Shown here: one piece after another, positions 26,524 to 35,429 of the stretch
How positions within the stretch are numbered: position 1 is the stretch's first letter
Layout: each line of letters starts with the position of its first letter
Assembly (NCBI GenBank): GCA_002170485.2
Contig: NHDZ02000103.1
Location: 30,208 to 94,207 of the forward strand
From: MED660 sp002691025
GTDB lineage: Bacteria; Myxococcota_A; UBA9160; UBA4427
Length of the DNA: 64,000 nucleotides
Direction: 5' to 3'
Translations under genes and position numbers: made by a program
The notes under the pieces: generated by a model
Told to the model about the DNA's origin: nothing
Databases searched by the model: none
What the model saw: the letters and a program-made list of their open reading frames with translations, nothing else

Positions 26524-27078
26524 ATGGAATCGCCCCATAGATCCGGTGGCTTTACACTGATTGAATTGATGATCGTTGTAGCCATCGTCGGGGTCCTCGC
26601 GGCCACCGCCATCCCAACCTTCCAACGCNTGCAGATGCGATCGAAGACCTCCGAAGTCAAAGTGAACATGGTGGCCATTCGCATCGCCGAAGTAGCCTAC
26701 CGGTCCGAATTCGGAAGCTTCCTGGCCGCTCAGGTGTCTCCTGCCGCCTACGGTGGAAGTACGGCCATCCCGTTTGCCGACACCGGACCTTCGGGTGAAA
26801 ATTTTGCGACGTTGGGATGGGAGCCGGAAGGAAGGATCTACTTCCAATATGGAGTCAGCGCCTCAACGGACGGCAATGCCTTTTCCATCGCAGCCGCCGC
26901 CGATCTGGACCAGAACGGAACACCGCAGGTCTGGGGCTACATCATGCCCGATTCAAGTGGCACCACAGCGCCTGACGTCCTCGGCTGTAGCAGCGTGTGG
27001 AACGAATCCACCCAGAGCATGGGGCTGACCGCAAGCATCGGTCCCTGCAGTGCGGACGGCGGCCAGAGCGAATTCTAG
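26524..27078 (+). CDS. pilA: Type IV pilin (PilA-like)
   Basis: 184 residues from the ATG at 26524, with GGGAGAG about 5 bases upstream. The short leader MESPHRSGG is followed by FTLIELMIVVAIVGVLAATA, the class III signal: PilD cleaves after Gly and methylates Phe, and Glu5 of the mature protein is present. The hydrophobic alpha-1 helix leads into a globular head. Two C-terminal cysteines (VLGCSS and GPCSADG) form the usual D-region disulfide. No other pil genes are nearby. A strong terminator follows 42 bases after the stop, so it is probably a monocistronic, highly expressed gene. Confidence 0.9.
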   Translation: MESPHRSGGFTLIELMIVVAIVGVLAATAIPTFQRXQMRSKTSEVKVNMVAIRIAEVAYRSEFGSFLAAQVSPAAYGGSTAIPFADTGPSGENFATLGWEPEGRIYFQYGVSASTDGNAFSIAAAADLDQNGTPQVWGYIMPDSSGTTAPDVLGCSSVWNESTQSMGLTASIGPCSADGGQSEF

Positions 27079-27120
27079 ACCCCCCCCTCCTCCCCCCAGA
27101 TTCCCATGAGGGTACGGGTC

Positions 27121-27156
27121 AGGGCTGCTGCGGATTTTTCCGCAGCAGCCCTTTTT
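27121..27156 (+). terminator. Rho-independent terminator of the pilin gene
   Basis: A perfect 14-bp stem (27121-27134 with 27139-27152) closes a TTTT loop and is followed by TTTT at 27153-27156. The GC-rich arms (AGGGCTGCTGCGGA) and the short U-run are textbook. It lies just before the start of the sulfatase-like gene at 27182 and separates the two transcripts. Confidence 0.9.
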
Positions 27157-27181
27157 GCCTTCGTGCTATGGGTCTGACCCC

Positions 27182-28564
27182 ATGCGACTATTCTCCCCAG
27201 TCAAGAACAAGAGACGTCTCGCCCTGTCGCTTCTGGGAACAGCCGCACTCATGCTTACGAGCTGCGGTGAGATCGCCCCTGAACAACCGAATATCCTGAT
27301 TTTCGTAGTCTCCTCATTGAGGGCCGACGCCCTGGGGACCTACGATCTNGACCGGACCGAGACCCCTCATTTCGATGAACTCGCCATCGACGGAGTGACG
27401 TTCGAAGAGGCCTACGCGACTTCTTCCTGGGATCGGCCGGCCCTGACCTCCCTTCTGAGTGGCCTCTATCCATGGCATCACGGCGTCAACGCCAAAGAAG
27501 ACTCTCTTGACCCTTCCATGCCCAGCATTGCCCGCGCCTTCTCGAAAGACGGCTATACCTCGGCCCTGATCACAGCCAATCCGAACGTCGGACCGCTCTT
27601 CGGGCTCGATGAAGGCTTTGACGAAACCATCGAACTCTATAGCCGGTCTCAACCTGGCAGGGTGGAACCCCACGAATTCATCGCGAAAGCGCAAACCGTG
27701 GTTGAAGTCGCACTCAAGTGGATGGAAGAAAGGCCCAGACCCTATTTCCTCGTGGTCCTGGCCATCGACCCCCGTGCTCCTTACTTGCCTTCGCGAAGCG
27801 ATGACCCCGGCGTGTTCCGTGCTCGCAGCGGAGTCGATGGACGAATTGCTTCTCTCAAACGCCTTTCACGATCCAGGACACCGAACGATGAAGCCCGAAT
27901 CCGCGAGCTCTACCAGGCGGAAGTCAAAGCCACCGACGAGGCGTTCGGCGAATTGATTTCGACACTTCGAATGCGCGGAGAGCTTGAAGAAACCCTCGTC
28001 GTCTTGACCGCAGATCACGGCGAAGCCTTCTGGGAGTACCGGGATATCCAAGGTCATGGGAAGACCGTGTCCGAGGAAGTACTCCGGGTTCCACTTGTAG
28101 TCCGTTACCCCAAGGATCGGCGCTTTCCGCCGGGCGCTCGAACCACCAAGCCCGTCTCCCTGGTCGATCTCGGCCCCACCCTGCTTGACCTGACGGGAGT
28201 CTCCAGTCCCGGAACCCTGGATGGCCGCCCCTTCTTTGATTCCGCCATCCAGGCCCGGCCCCCGATCCTGGCCGCACTCGACACGAGCCAGGTCACGCTT
28301 CTGACATCCGTCCGCAAGCCATACAAGCTCCTCTGGGACCGCGACCGAGGCGAGGTCTCCCTTTTCGACCTGCGAGTCACTCGACCCGAAGCCGAGCCCT
28401 TCGACCCCCGCCCCGATGAAAAAGCGGGCCTGGCCCACGAAGAACTCTTCGAGGCGTTGATCGAAAGCCTGAGAATCCGAGAATCAGACCTGTCCGAAGG
28501 GAAGGCGGGCGAACTGCCCCAATCGATCCAGAGCGACCTGAGAGCATTGGGACGCACCCCCTGA
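27182..28564 (+). CDS. Sulfatase-superfamily lipoprotein with degenerate active site
   Basis: 460 residues. A lipobox (LMLTSC, Cys28) targets it to a membrane. The alkaline-phosphatase/sulfatase fold is clear: NILIFVVSSLRADALGTYD near 37-55, a substrate-loop region near 80-100 and TADHGEAFWEYRDIQGHGK near 280. In normal sulfatases the first metal Asp lies in V-D-T-L-R-A-D, but here it is Ser44. The C/S-x-P-x-R formylglycine motif is D84-R-P-A-L. DHG and HGK (metal ligands) are kept. It may be a phosphotransferase-like or non-catalytic member acting on surface glycans. It shares no operon with the transporter that follows convergently. Confidence 0.75.
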   Translation: MRLFSPVKNKRRLALSLLGTAALMLTSCGEIAPEQPNILIFVVSSLRADALGTYDXDRTETPHFDELAIDGVTFEEAYATSSWDRPALTSLLSGLYPWHHGVNAKEDSLDPSMPSIARAFSKDGYTSALITANPNVGPLFGLDEGFDETIELYSRSQPGRVEPHEFIAKAQTVVEVALKWMEERPRPYFLVVLAIDPRAPYLPSRSDDPGVFRARSGVDGRIASLKRLSRSRTPNDEARIRELYQAEVKATDEAFGELISTLRMRGELEETLVVLTADHGEAFWEYRDIQGHGKTVSEEVLRVPLVVRYPKDRRFPPGARTTKPVSLVDLGPTLLDLTGVSSPGTLDGRPFFDSAIQARPPILAALDTSQVTLLTSVRKPYKLLWDRDRGEVSLFDLRVTRPEAEPFDPRPDEKAGLAHEELFEALIESLRIRESDLSEGKAGELPQSIQSDLRALGRTP

Positions 28565-28617
28565 GACTCTCCCAGCCGCGCCACCGACCCCCAACGAGAA
28601 GCCGGGGCCGAGAGCCA

Positions 28618-29892
28618 TCAACGCGAAATCAGGAAGAGGCTCAGAGCAGGCCAATACGTGATGACCAGTACCGTCAGCAGCAGGATGATGAAGAAGGGGA
28701 TCGTCGCCCGATAGACCTCGAGCACCGGACGCTCAAAGCGATAGCTGGCAATGAAGAGGTTCATCCCCACTGGCGGCGTGATATAACCGATCTGCATGTT
28801 GGCCAGGAAGATGATCCCGAGGTGAACCGGATCGATCCCGTAACCGATCGCAATCGGCAGGATGATCGGTACGACAATCACGAGGGCAGAAAAAATATCC
28901 AGCATCATTCCCAGGGCCAGGAGGAAGATGTTGAGAAGGATCAGGAAGGTCCATCGGCTATCAACATGCTCTCGAACCAACTCAAAGAGTTGAACGGGGA
29001 CATCTGAAAAAATCAGATAGTTGGTCGAGGCCATCGAGACACCCAGGATGATCAGGATCGCACCCACCAGGACCATGGACTCGCGCATGACTGAGGGCAG
29101 TTTCCGGAAGGGAATCTCTCGACGAATCAAGACTTCTACGATCAACACGTAGATGGCGGTCACGGCCGCTGCTTCCGACAGAGCGAAGAAACCGCCGTAG
29201 ATACCACCAAGCACCAGAAGAGGAAGCGGAATCTCCCAGCCCGCGTCGCAAACCGCAGACCAGGCCTCTCGAACGGAGAAGCGTTCGGCGGTGCGCTTCA
29301 AGCCTCGGGACATCCACATGCTATAGGCGGACAGCAACGCCACCATGAGAAGGCCAGGGACTAGACCCGCCAGGAAGAGGTCATCGATCTTGACGGGTTG
29401 CGAAAGGTTCATCTGCTGAGCCACCACCCCATAGAGGATAAGCGGCAACGCAGGCGCAAAAAGAAGTCCCAGACTCCCCGAAGTCGTCACGAGCCCCAAA
29501 CTGAAGCGCTCGGGATAATGCGCTTCCTTCAAGGCCGGATAGAGCAGCGCCCCCAGTGCAACGATGGTGACTCCGGAAGCCCCGGTAAACGCGGTAAAGA
29601 GAGCGCAAGCGGCCAACGACACGATGGCCAGACCGCCCGAAAGCCAACCAAGAAGGGCATTGGTGAGCCGAACCAGACGTGCGGGCGCCTGACTCTCGCC
29701 AAGCAGATATCCGGCAAACGTGAAAAGAGGGATCGCAAGCAGGACCGGGGTTTCCGCGAGGCGATAGATTTCAATCCCGATGACGGAAAGATCCGTATCC
29801 TCGCTCGCAAACCCCAGCATCGCGCTTGAAGCAATGACGGCGAAAAGAGGCGCTCCAAGGAGAGCCAGGGCGATGAGGGCCACCATGGACAT
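28618..29892 (-). CDS. dctM: TRAP transporter large permease (DctM)
   Basis: 424 residues from the ATG at 29892, which overlaps the DctQ stop by one base (TGATG) and has GAGGAAAG upstream; a TTG two codons earlier is possible. Twelve or more hydrophobic helices are visible. Family marks are FAGYLLGESQAPARLVRLTNALLG near 62-85, TGASGVTIVALGALLYPAL near 108 and the C-terminal NMQIGYITPPVGMNLF near 372. This is the ion-coupled transport subunit of a tripartite ATP-independent periplasmic transporter. Confidence 0.94.
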   Translation of the reverse strand: MSMVALIALALLGAPLFAVIASSAMLGFASEDTDLSVIGIEIYRLAETPVLLAIPLFTFAGYLLGESQAPARLVRLTNALLGWLSGGLAIVSLAACALFTAFTGASGVTIVALGALLYPALKEAHYPERFSLGLVTTSGSLGLLFAPALPLILYGVVAQQMNLSQPVKIDDLFLAGLVPGLLMVALLSAYSMWMSRGLKRTAERFSVREAWSAVCDAGWEIPLPLLVLGGIYGGFFALSEAAAVTAIYVLIVEVLIRREIPFRKLPSVMRESMVLVGAILIILGVSMASTNYLIFSDVPVQLFELVREHVDSRWTFLILLNIFLLALGMMLDIFSALVIVVPIILPIAIGYGIDPVHLGIIFLANMQIGYITPPVGMNLFIASYRFERPVLEVYRATIPFFIILLLTVLVITYWPALSLFLISR

Positions 29893-30446
29893 CAGCAACT
29901 TTCCTCGACCTGTGAAGACTCGGGCGCCTCTTCGTCTTCGAAATCACCCCGAATCAGATTTCGAAGACCCAGTCTCAACCTGAGCAGGTAGCGGATGGCG
30001 ATCAAGGCAAAGGCGAAGGGAATGACCACCTCCAGCATCCAGGCCGGAATCCCAGAGAAAGCCACGCTCCCGTAGGTCTTCTCGTCCCACACAAAACGCC
30101 CCGAATGCCAGGCCACGAGGGCACACACCACGGTTGTAAAACAACTCGTGACCAGGCCGATCCCGGCCCGGGCGCGTGGAGAAACCATCCGGGAAACCGC
30201 ATCGATACTGATGTGACGATCCCCACGTGCCGCCGCCACGGCGCCCATGAGTCCCACCCAGAGCACGAGCACGCGAATCAGGGGGTCGGCCCAGGGGATC
30301 CCCTGATCAAAGACATTCCTCAACAGGATCTGGAGCGGTGCAAGCACCACCATCACCGTAAGCAGCAGAGCCAGGAACGCATCCTCGACGCGATGGAGTG
30401 CCCCAAAATAGACTTGAAGCCGGCTGCTGTTGGCCTCGGACTTCAT
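29892..30446 (-). CDS. dctQ: TRAP transporter small permease (DctQ)
   Basis: 184 residues with four helices (about 20-42, 55-75, 97-118 and 135-157). VLAPLQILLRNVFDQGIPWADPLIRVLVLWVGLMGA near 37-70 matches the DctQ core, and RGDRHISIDAVSRMVSPRAR near 75 is its conserved cytosolic loop. An acidic C-terminal tail (EDEEAPESSQVEES) is present. It overlaps dctP by four bases (ATGA) upstream and dctM by one base downstream, so all three are tightly coupled. Confidence 0.92.
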   Translation of the reverse strand: MKSEANSSRLQVYFGALHRVEDAFLALLLTVMVVLAPLQILLRNVFDQGIPWADPLIRVLVLWVGLMGAVAAARGDRHISIDAVSRMVSPRARAGIGLVTSCFTTVVCALVAWHSGRFVWDEKTYGSVAFSGIPAWMLEVVIPFAFALIAIRYLLRLRLGLRNLIRGDFEDEEAPESSQVEESC

Positions 30447-31468
30447 TGGCTTGCAGAGCGCTCACTTCGGTACTGCTCAAGCAGAGTCAGCACCTGGTCC
30501 ATGTTTTCATCCGAGTAGCGGTTCATGCCTCGAAGGTTCTTGATGGCCTCTTCGCTCATCTGATGCCACCGAAGAACCTCCTCTTCCGATTCCGCTGTCA
30601 CGAACTCGATGCCCTGATTCTGAAGTGCCTGCCTTGCGCCCATCTCGCCCTGCCGACCTTCCTCATCCAGACCTCGGGCCACATTCTTGATGGTTTCCCG
30701 AACCACTTTCCGGTCCGCAGGGGAGATCTTGTCGAAGGCCCGCTTGTCCACGGCGAGAACACCCGTCAGATACATGAGGGGAACATCGGTCAAGTAGCCG
30801 ACTTTCGTATGCCACTGAAAGGCAATGGCGCCCATGGGAGGAGCCGCCACCGTATCCACCAGACCCGTTTGCAAAGCCGTGTAGACATCGGCGATGGGGA
30901 GCGGGACAGGGGACACACCGGCCGCATCCAGGGCGACCTCGGTCATCTTGTCGTCTTCCACCAACCAGACCTTCATCCCCTTGAGGTCTTCCACACGCCT
31001 GATCGGCACCTGCGACATCACATAGGCAAATCCGCCATCGCTGATGGAGAGGACTTCCAACCCCTGCTCCGCCATTCCCTTCTTGAGTTGCTCATCCATG
31101 GCAGCGCGTACGAAATCCACTTCCTCATAGTTCCGGAAGATCAGAGGCAGACTGTACAATTCGATATCCGGAAAGATTTCGGCGAGCGCTCCGCTCGTAA
31201 ACGCTCCGCCCTGCAGCTGTCGAGCCCGGATCTTTCTCAAGACGGTTTTATCGCCTCCCATGACTCCGCCCGGATAGAATTTGAGCTTGACCCGGCCGTC
31301 GGTTTCCTTGGCGATCTCCTTACCGGCTTTGCGCATCTCTACCAACCAGCTACTGCCATCGGGAACGATGGTCGCAATCTTCAGCGTAAGCGCCTCTACG
31401 GTCGGTACGACCAGCAGAGCGGCTAGAAGAATGAAAGTTGACGCGGATTTCCTGTAGCGACTGATCAT
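30443..31468 (-). CDS. dctP: TRAP periplasmic solute-binding protein (DctP/TatP type)
   Basis: 341 residues from the ATG at 31468 with CAGGAG upstream. A signal peptide (about 8-28) is followed by LKIATIVPDGSSWLVEMRKAGKEIAKETDGRVKLKFYPGG, the usual start of a DctP domain. IADVYTALQTGLVDTVAAPP near 200 is the ligand-closing region with conserved polar residues. The association with a TatT gene 72 bases upstream identifies it as the TatP type, thought to bind hydrophobic organic acids with a lipoprotein partner. The ligand is not deducible. Confidence 0.93.
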   Translation of the reverse strand: MISRYRKSASTFILLAALLVVPTVEALTLKIATIVPDGSSWLVEMRKAGKEIAKETDGRVKLKFYPGGVMGGDKTVLRKIRARQLQGGAFTSGALAEIFPDIELYSLPLIFRNYEEVDFVRAAMDEQLKKGMAEQGLEVLSISDGGFAYVMSQVPIRRVEDLKGMKVWLVEDDKMTEVALDAAGVSPVPLPIADVYTALQTGLVDTVAAPPMGAIAFQWHTKVGYLTDVPLMYLTGVLAVDKRAFDKISPADRKVVRETIKNVARGLDEEGRQGEMGARQALQNQGIEFVTAESEEEVLRWHQMSEEAIKNLRGMNRYSDENMDQVLTLLEQYRSERSASQ

Positions 31469-31540
31469 TTCAACTCCTGGATCCAAGAAGTGACACCTCA
31501 TTCCGACATGCGGTTCCGGACCAGAGCGAATCCACAACGA

Positions 31541-32401
31541 CTAGAAATACTCATTCGATTCAGCCAGAAGCTCTCGGGCCTGCTCCTGCGCGATCGTATT
31601 GCTCAGCGTGTAGCCAGGAGCGACCGGGTCGGCCGCGATGACTTCCTCCAGCAGTTGGTCGTGCAGAGACTGATCAAACACCAACCGGGCATATTGATCC
31701 GCCATCAAGACCTTGGCCAGGAGGTCCTTCCCCTTCGACAGCTCAATGGCCCGCTCGAAATACTTCCGACCCAGTTCAGGGCGCCCGCCCAGACTCGCGG
31801 GCCTCAAGGTATAGAGGACACCCAGGTAGAGGTCGGCCCGGCCGTTGTCATAGCCGGGTTCAAGTGCAACGACGCGTTCCATCAGGGCCTGCACCTTGGG
31901 TAGCTCTGCAACCGCATTCCAATCAGCCGCGTTGATCTGCACCCAACCTGCCCAGGCCGCACCGTACCCATAGAGGGTGGGCACATCATCCCGATCGGTT
32001 GAAGCCAAGGCTGTCTCGAATGCACTGAAGCGCCCGCGGCTGGCCTCGCATAGTTCCATCGAGCGGAGGCAAAGAGCCTTCCACCCGTAATTCTTCGCCT
32101 TGGTGCTGAGCCGAGAAGCACGGACCGGATCGGTCACAAAGGAAGACGCATAGGCGGAGTAGAGTTGGGCTCCGGCCAGCAAGAGGGTCTGATTCTTCGG
32201 ATCCCCCTCAACCAGGCCGTCGATGGCAATCAGGTACGCCGGCGCGCCTTCCTTTACGAGGAGTACGTCATCTTGATTGAGGACGGCCGAAGTCAGGTTT
32301 TTGGCCACACCCGTGGTGGCCGAACTCATGAGCGAGCTACACCCGACCCAGGACATCGAAGTCATCAGAAATAGAAAAAGGACAGACAAACGAAATATCA
32401 T
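31541..32401 (-). CDS. tatT: TatT-type lipoprotein of a TPR-associated TRAP transporter
   Basis: 286 residues. The lipobox SWVGCSS gives Cys20. The body is a series of helical hairpins with tetratricopeptide character, including AVLNQDDVLLVKEGAPAYLIAIDGLVEGDP near 41 and YDNGRADLYLGVLYTLRPASLGGRPELGRKYFERAIELSKG near 180. These stretches are diagnostic of the TatT family described in Treponema pallidum (Tp0956), which forms a trimer binding its TatP partner. It is the first gene of the tatT-dctP-dctQ-dctM operon. Confidence 0.9.
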   Translation of the reverse strand: MIFRLSVLFLFLMTSMSWVGCSSLMSSATTGVAKNLTSAVLNQDDVLLVKEGAPAYLIAIDGLVEGDPKNQTLLLAGAQLYSAYASSFVTDPVRASRLSTKAKNYGWKALCLRSMELCEASRGRFSAFETALASTDRDDVPTLYGYGAAWAGWVQINAADWNAVAELPKVQALMERVVALEPGYDNGRADLYLGVLYTLRPASLGGRPELGRKYFERAIELSKGKDLLAKVLMADQYARLVFDQSLHDQLLEEVIAADPVAPGYTLSNTIAQEQARELLAESNEYF

Positions 32402-32642
32402 GACGCCTCAAAGGTAGCAGGCAGAGCGCCGTCGCGGACGTGTAAAGGCTCTGGAGTCGTCCGGGTGCGATCTTTTCCAGAGTCCGGGAGACCGAGGCCA
32501 AGGACGGCTAGAATGAACAGCACGGGGGTCGGGCCGGATTTTCATCGTCTCCATCCCTGGAGAACAAAACTCGGCTCCATGGGCTGGCCTACTTCGATTC
32601 CCGGTCTCCTGAAAGCCAATCATCCCGGAGAGAAGGACCTCC

Positions 32643-33848
32643 ATGATCCGCCTCATCACGGCTGCGTTCCCCGCAATTTGGCTCTTCGCCACGCTGATGG
32701 GCCTTGGACTCAACCTCAAGCTCAATCCTCTTCTGGCCCTTGTCCTGGCCGGCGCCTACACGGTTCTCCCCATTGTGGGCCTGAAAGCGCTCCTTCCGGC
32801 TCGCCCTCTGGCCCTGCCCCTGGCCGCCTGGGGGATGACACTCCTGACCCTGGGCTCTCTTCCCCAGTTCTTCCCAGGCCAATCGGACCGGGCCACCGCC
32901 CGGGGGTTCCGCGACCTCGGGTTTTTCCTGGGCCATGACGCTTCTTCCGGGCTGGGAAGAATGGCGGGAGAATTGACGCGCTGGGCCAGCCCCGAGAATC
33001 AGGAACCCATCTCCCCACTCTCCCGCACACGCCCCATCCGAGTGCCCGGTTCCATCGAATCCATCAGCCCACCCCGGCCCCCGGACCTCGGTCACGAGCG
33101 CACCGCGGGTGGAGACTCGAATCCCATCACCCTCACCTATGACGGGGATGACAGAAGCCTTCGCATCGGGGTCGAAATAGACGGTCCGGATATCAGTGAT
33201 TTCTACACGGTGATTCTCGATACGGGCGCGACCTATTCCACGCTCTCGGCGGAAGCGCTTGAGGAGATCGGGATATCGATTCCGCCCGATGCGCCCTGGG
33301 TCGAACTCCAGACGGCGGGGGGGCTCATCGAAGCCCCTCTCGTCCTGGTGGATGCCGTATGGCTGGGAGATTTTCCGGTCGAATGGGTCACTGTCGCCAT
33401 CTGCGAGGAATGCAGCCGTCCGCCCGTGGCCGGACTTCTTGGACTCAATGTGCTGCAACGCTTCCGCGTCTCCATCGATCATGAAGGAAAGAAGATCGAA
33501 CTCTACCCGCGCAGGGTGGATTCCAACCGTCGAGTGGATATCGGTCACTGGCTTGAAATCGATGGACGAATCACCCAATCTCCGGATGGAATCGTCGACC
33601 TGGAGCTGCGCGGACAGAATCGAGCACGACAAGCGATTCGCGCCGCCGTGGTCAACATCAACTGTTCCGGAACCGGATTCGCAGTAGAACTCGGGGACAT
33701 CCCACCTGGAGGAGAGGCCCATACCCAGGTCGACCTTCCTCAGGGCACGGATTGTCGAGAACGGGAGCTGAGCCTTTCTCGCGCCACCTGGGTCGAAGAT
33801 CGATTTGAAACACTCCCGCTTCCCGCACGGGAAACGTTCCGGGACTGA
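32643..33848 (+). CDS. Membrane-anchored retropepsin-like aspartic protease
   Basis: 401 residues. Three hydrophobic helices (about 3-22, 29-48 and 55-75) precede a linker and a retropepsin-like domain (about 165-300). VILDTGATYSTLS near 195 holds the catalytic Asp-Thr-Gly, and AGLLGLNVLQRFRVSID near 262 is the matching second motif of the gag-asp_proteas/TIGR02281 clan. A C-terminal beta-rich region of about 100 residues includes two Cys (NCSGTG and GTDCRE). It is probably a dimeric aspartic protease acting in the periplasm; its target is unknown. The start has AGAAGGA upstream. Confidence 0.8.
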   Translation: MIRLITAAFPAIWLFATLMGLGLNLKLNPLLALVLAGAYTVLPIVGLKALLPARPLALPLAAWGMTLLTLGSLPQFFPGQSDRATARGFRDLGFFLGHDASSGLGRMAGELTRWASPENQEPISPLSRTRPIRVPGSIESISPPRPPDLGHERTAGGDSNPITLTYDGDDRSLRIGVEIDGPDISDFYTVILDTGATYSTLSAEALEEIGISIPPDAPWVELQTAGGLIEAPLVLVDAVWLGDFPVEWVTVAICEECSRPPVAGLLGLNVLQRFRVSIDHEGKKIELYPRRVDSNRRVDIGHWLEIDGRITQSPDGIVDLELRGQNRARQAIRAAVVNINCSGTGFAVELGDIPPGGEAHTQVDLPQGTDCRERELSLSRATWVEDRFETLPLPARETFRD

Positions 33849-33959
33849 ATGGATCATGACGGTTCCGCGGCTACCCTATCAGCCACTCAAGTCGAAACGG
33901 TAATCCAGGAAAAAGCCGGGTGACTCCTCTCAACCAAACCCATCAGGAAAGACAGGTGC

Positions 33960-35429
33960 ATGGACTCTTCGAAAATCCCCGTTCTCGTCGGAATCGCACA
34001 AATCGACCAACGCTCTGACGCTCCCGACGACTATCAGGAGCCGCTGGACATGATGCTCGAAGCCGTTCACCTTGCGGCCGAAGATTGCGGACGTACGGAA
34101 ATCCTTGCCATGGCCGAAGCGGTCTATGTCATCAAGGGACTGTGGAACTATGAAGATCCGGCCCGCGCCATCGCTCGGGAAATCGGGGCCGAAAAGGCGG
34201 AAACCATCGGGACCGCCTACGGTGGGAATATCGTCCAGAGTTGCGTGAGCGACGCGTGCCTGGCCATCCGCAGCGGCGAACGATCCGTCACCATCTTGGC
34301 CGGCGCTGAAATCGGTCGCTCTCTTGCCCAGGCGAGGAAATCAGGGAACAGGCTCCCCATGCGAGAAGCGGGCGGAGCGCCGGACCGGGTCATGGGTGAG
34401 ATGAAGAGCATGCTTCATCCCCTGGAAGAAAAGCACGGTGTCGATCAGCCTGTCTATTGGTATTCAATCTTTGAAAATGCCATCCGACACCATCGAGGCG
34501 AGACCATCGAAGAACACAGAAAGCGGATTTCGGAGTTGTGGTCTTCCTTGAATGATGTGGCGGTGGAAAACCCGCATGCCTGGATACGCGAAAGAATCAG
34601 CGCCGAGGAGATCCGGACACCGTCGGCAAACAATCGGATGATCGGATTCCCCTATACGAAGCTGATGAATGCGAATAGCCGGGTCAACCAGGGGGCTGCC
34701 TTCATTCTCTGTTCTCTTGAAAAGGCGGAACAACTGGGCATTCCGCCCGAAAAATACATCTTTCCCCACTCGGGCAGTGAAGCGCATGACCCGCTCTTTC
34801 TTTCCAACAGGGACGAACTGCACTCTTCGCCGGCCATTCGGATCGCCGGCAGGAAAGTGTTTGAACTGAGCGGCACCTCCGTGGATGATCTCACCCATGT
34901 CGATCTCTACAGCTGCTTTCCCTCCGCGGTCCAGGTCGCCGCCACCGAGTTGGGACTCTCCCAGAAAAGACCCCTCTCCGTCACCGGTGGGCTTACTTTT
35001 GGAGGAGGGCCACTCAACGACTACGTGATGCACTCCATCACGAGAATGGCAGAAGTCCTACGCGGAGATCCGGGTTCCTACGGGCTCGTCACCGCAAACG
35101 GAGGAGCCTTGACCAAGCACGCGTTGAACATCTACTCGACCCGTATGCCCGAAAATGGCTTCCAATACGCCAGCGTCCAGAGCGAAGTCGATGCGCTTGG
35201 ACAGCGAGAGGTGGTCGATGATCACGAAGGCGACGTCACCATCGAGGCCTACACGATCGGATACAACGCTGACGGACCGATGCGCGCAATCGTCGCCTGT
35301 CGACTCGAGGATGGTCGGAGGATCTGGGCTACGCGGGATGACGCTTCGCTCGCCTCAGCGATGACCCAGGAAGAATTCTGCGGGCGCGTCGCCCACCGGA
35401 GTCGAGACGGCTTGCTTACCCCTCACTAG
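33960..35429 (+). CDS. Thiolase-superfamily acyltransferase-like protein without nucleophilic Cys
   Basis: 489 residues, somewhat longer than biosynthetic thiolases. PVLVGIAQIDQRSDAPDDYQ near 7, TIGTAYGGNIVQSCVSDACLAIRSGE near 80, VDLYSCFPSAVQVAATELG near 305 and VTGGLTFGGGPLNDYVMHSI near 330 mark the thiolase-like fold of the COG0183 environmental subgroup. The position that holds the nucleophilic Cys in thiolases appears as GGN, as in related SCP2-thiolase-like proteins. These are often paired with CoA-transferases and enoyl-CoA hydratases. The end overlaps the convergent CoA-transferase by 14 bases. Confidence 0.82.
   Translation: MDSSKIPVLVGIAQIDQRSDAPDDYQEPLDMMLEAVHLAAEDCGRTEILAMAEAVYVIKGLWNYEDPARAIAREIGAEKAETIGTAYGGNIVQSCVSDACLAIRSGERSVTILAGAEIGRSLAQARKSGNRLPMREAGGAPDRVMGEMKSMLHPLEEKHGVDQPVYWYSIFENAIRHHRGETIEEHRKRISELWSSLNDVAVENPHAWIRERISAEEIRTPSANNRMIGFPYTKLMNANSRVNQGAAFILCSLEKAEQLGIPPEKYIFPHSGSEAHDPLFLSNRDELHSSPAIRIAGRKVFELSGTSVDDLTHVDLYSCFPSAVQVAATELGLSQKRPLSVTGGLTFGGGPLNDYVMHSITRMAEVLRGDPGSYGLVTANGGALTKHALNIYSTRMPENGFQYASVQSEVDALGQREVVDDHEGDVTIEAYTIGYNADGPMRAIVACRLEDGRRIWATRDDASLASAMTQEEFCGRVAHRSRDGLLTPH

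Noticed and set aside
32589..33857. 422-codon minus-strand frame opposite the retropepsin gene
   Set aside because: It is an exact antisense of the DTG-bearing protease gene; the plus frame has the ribosome site and motifs.
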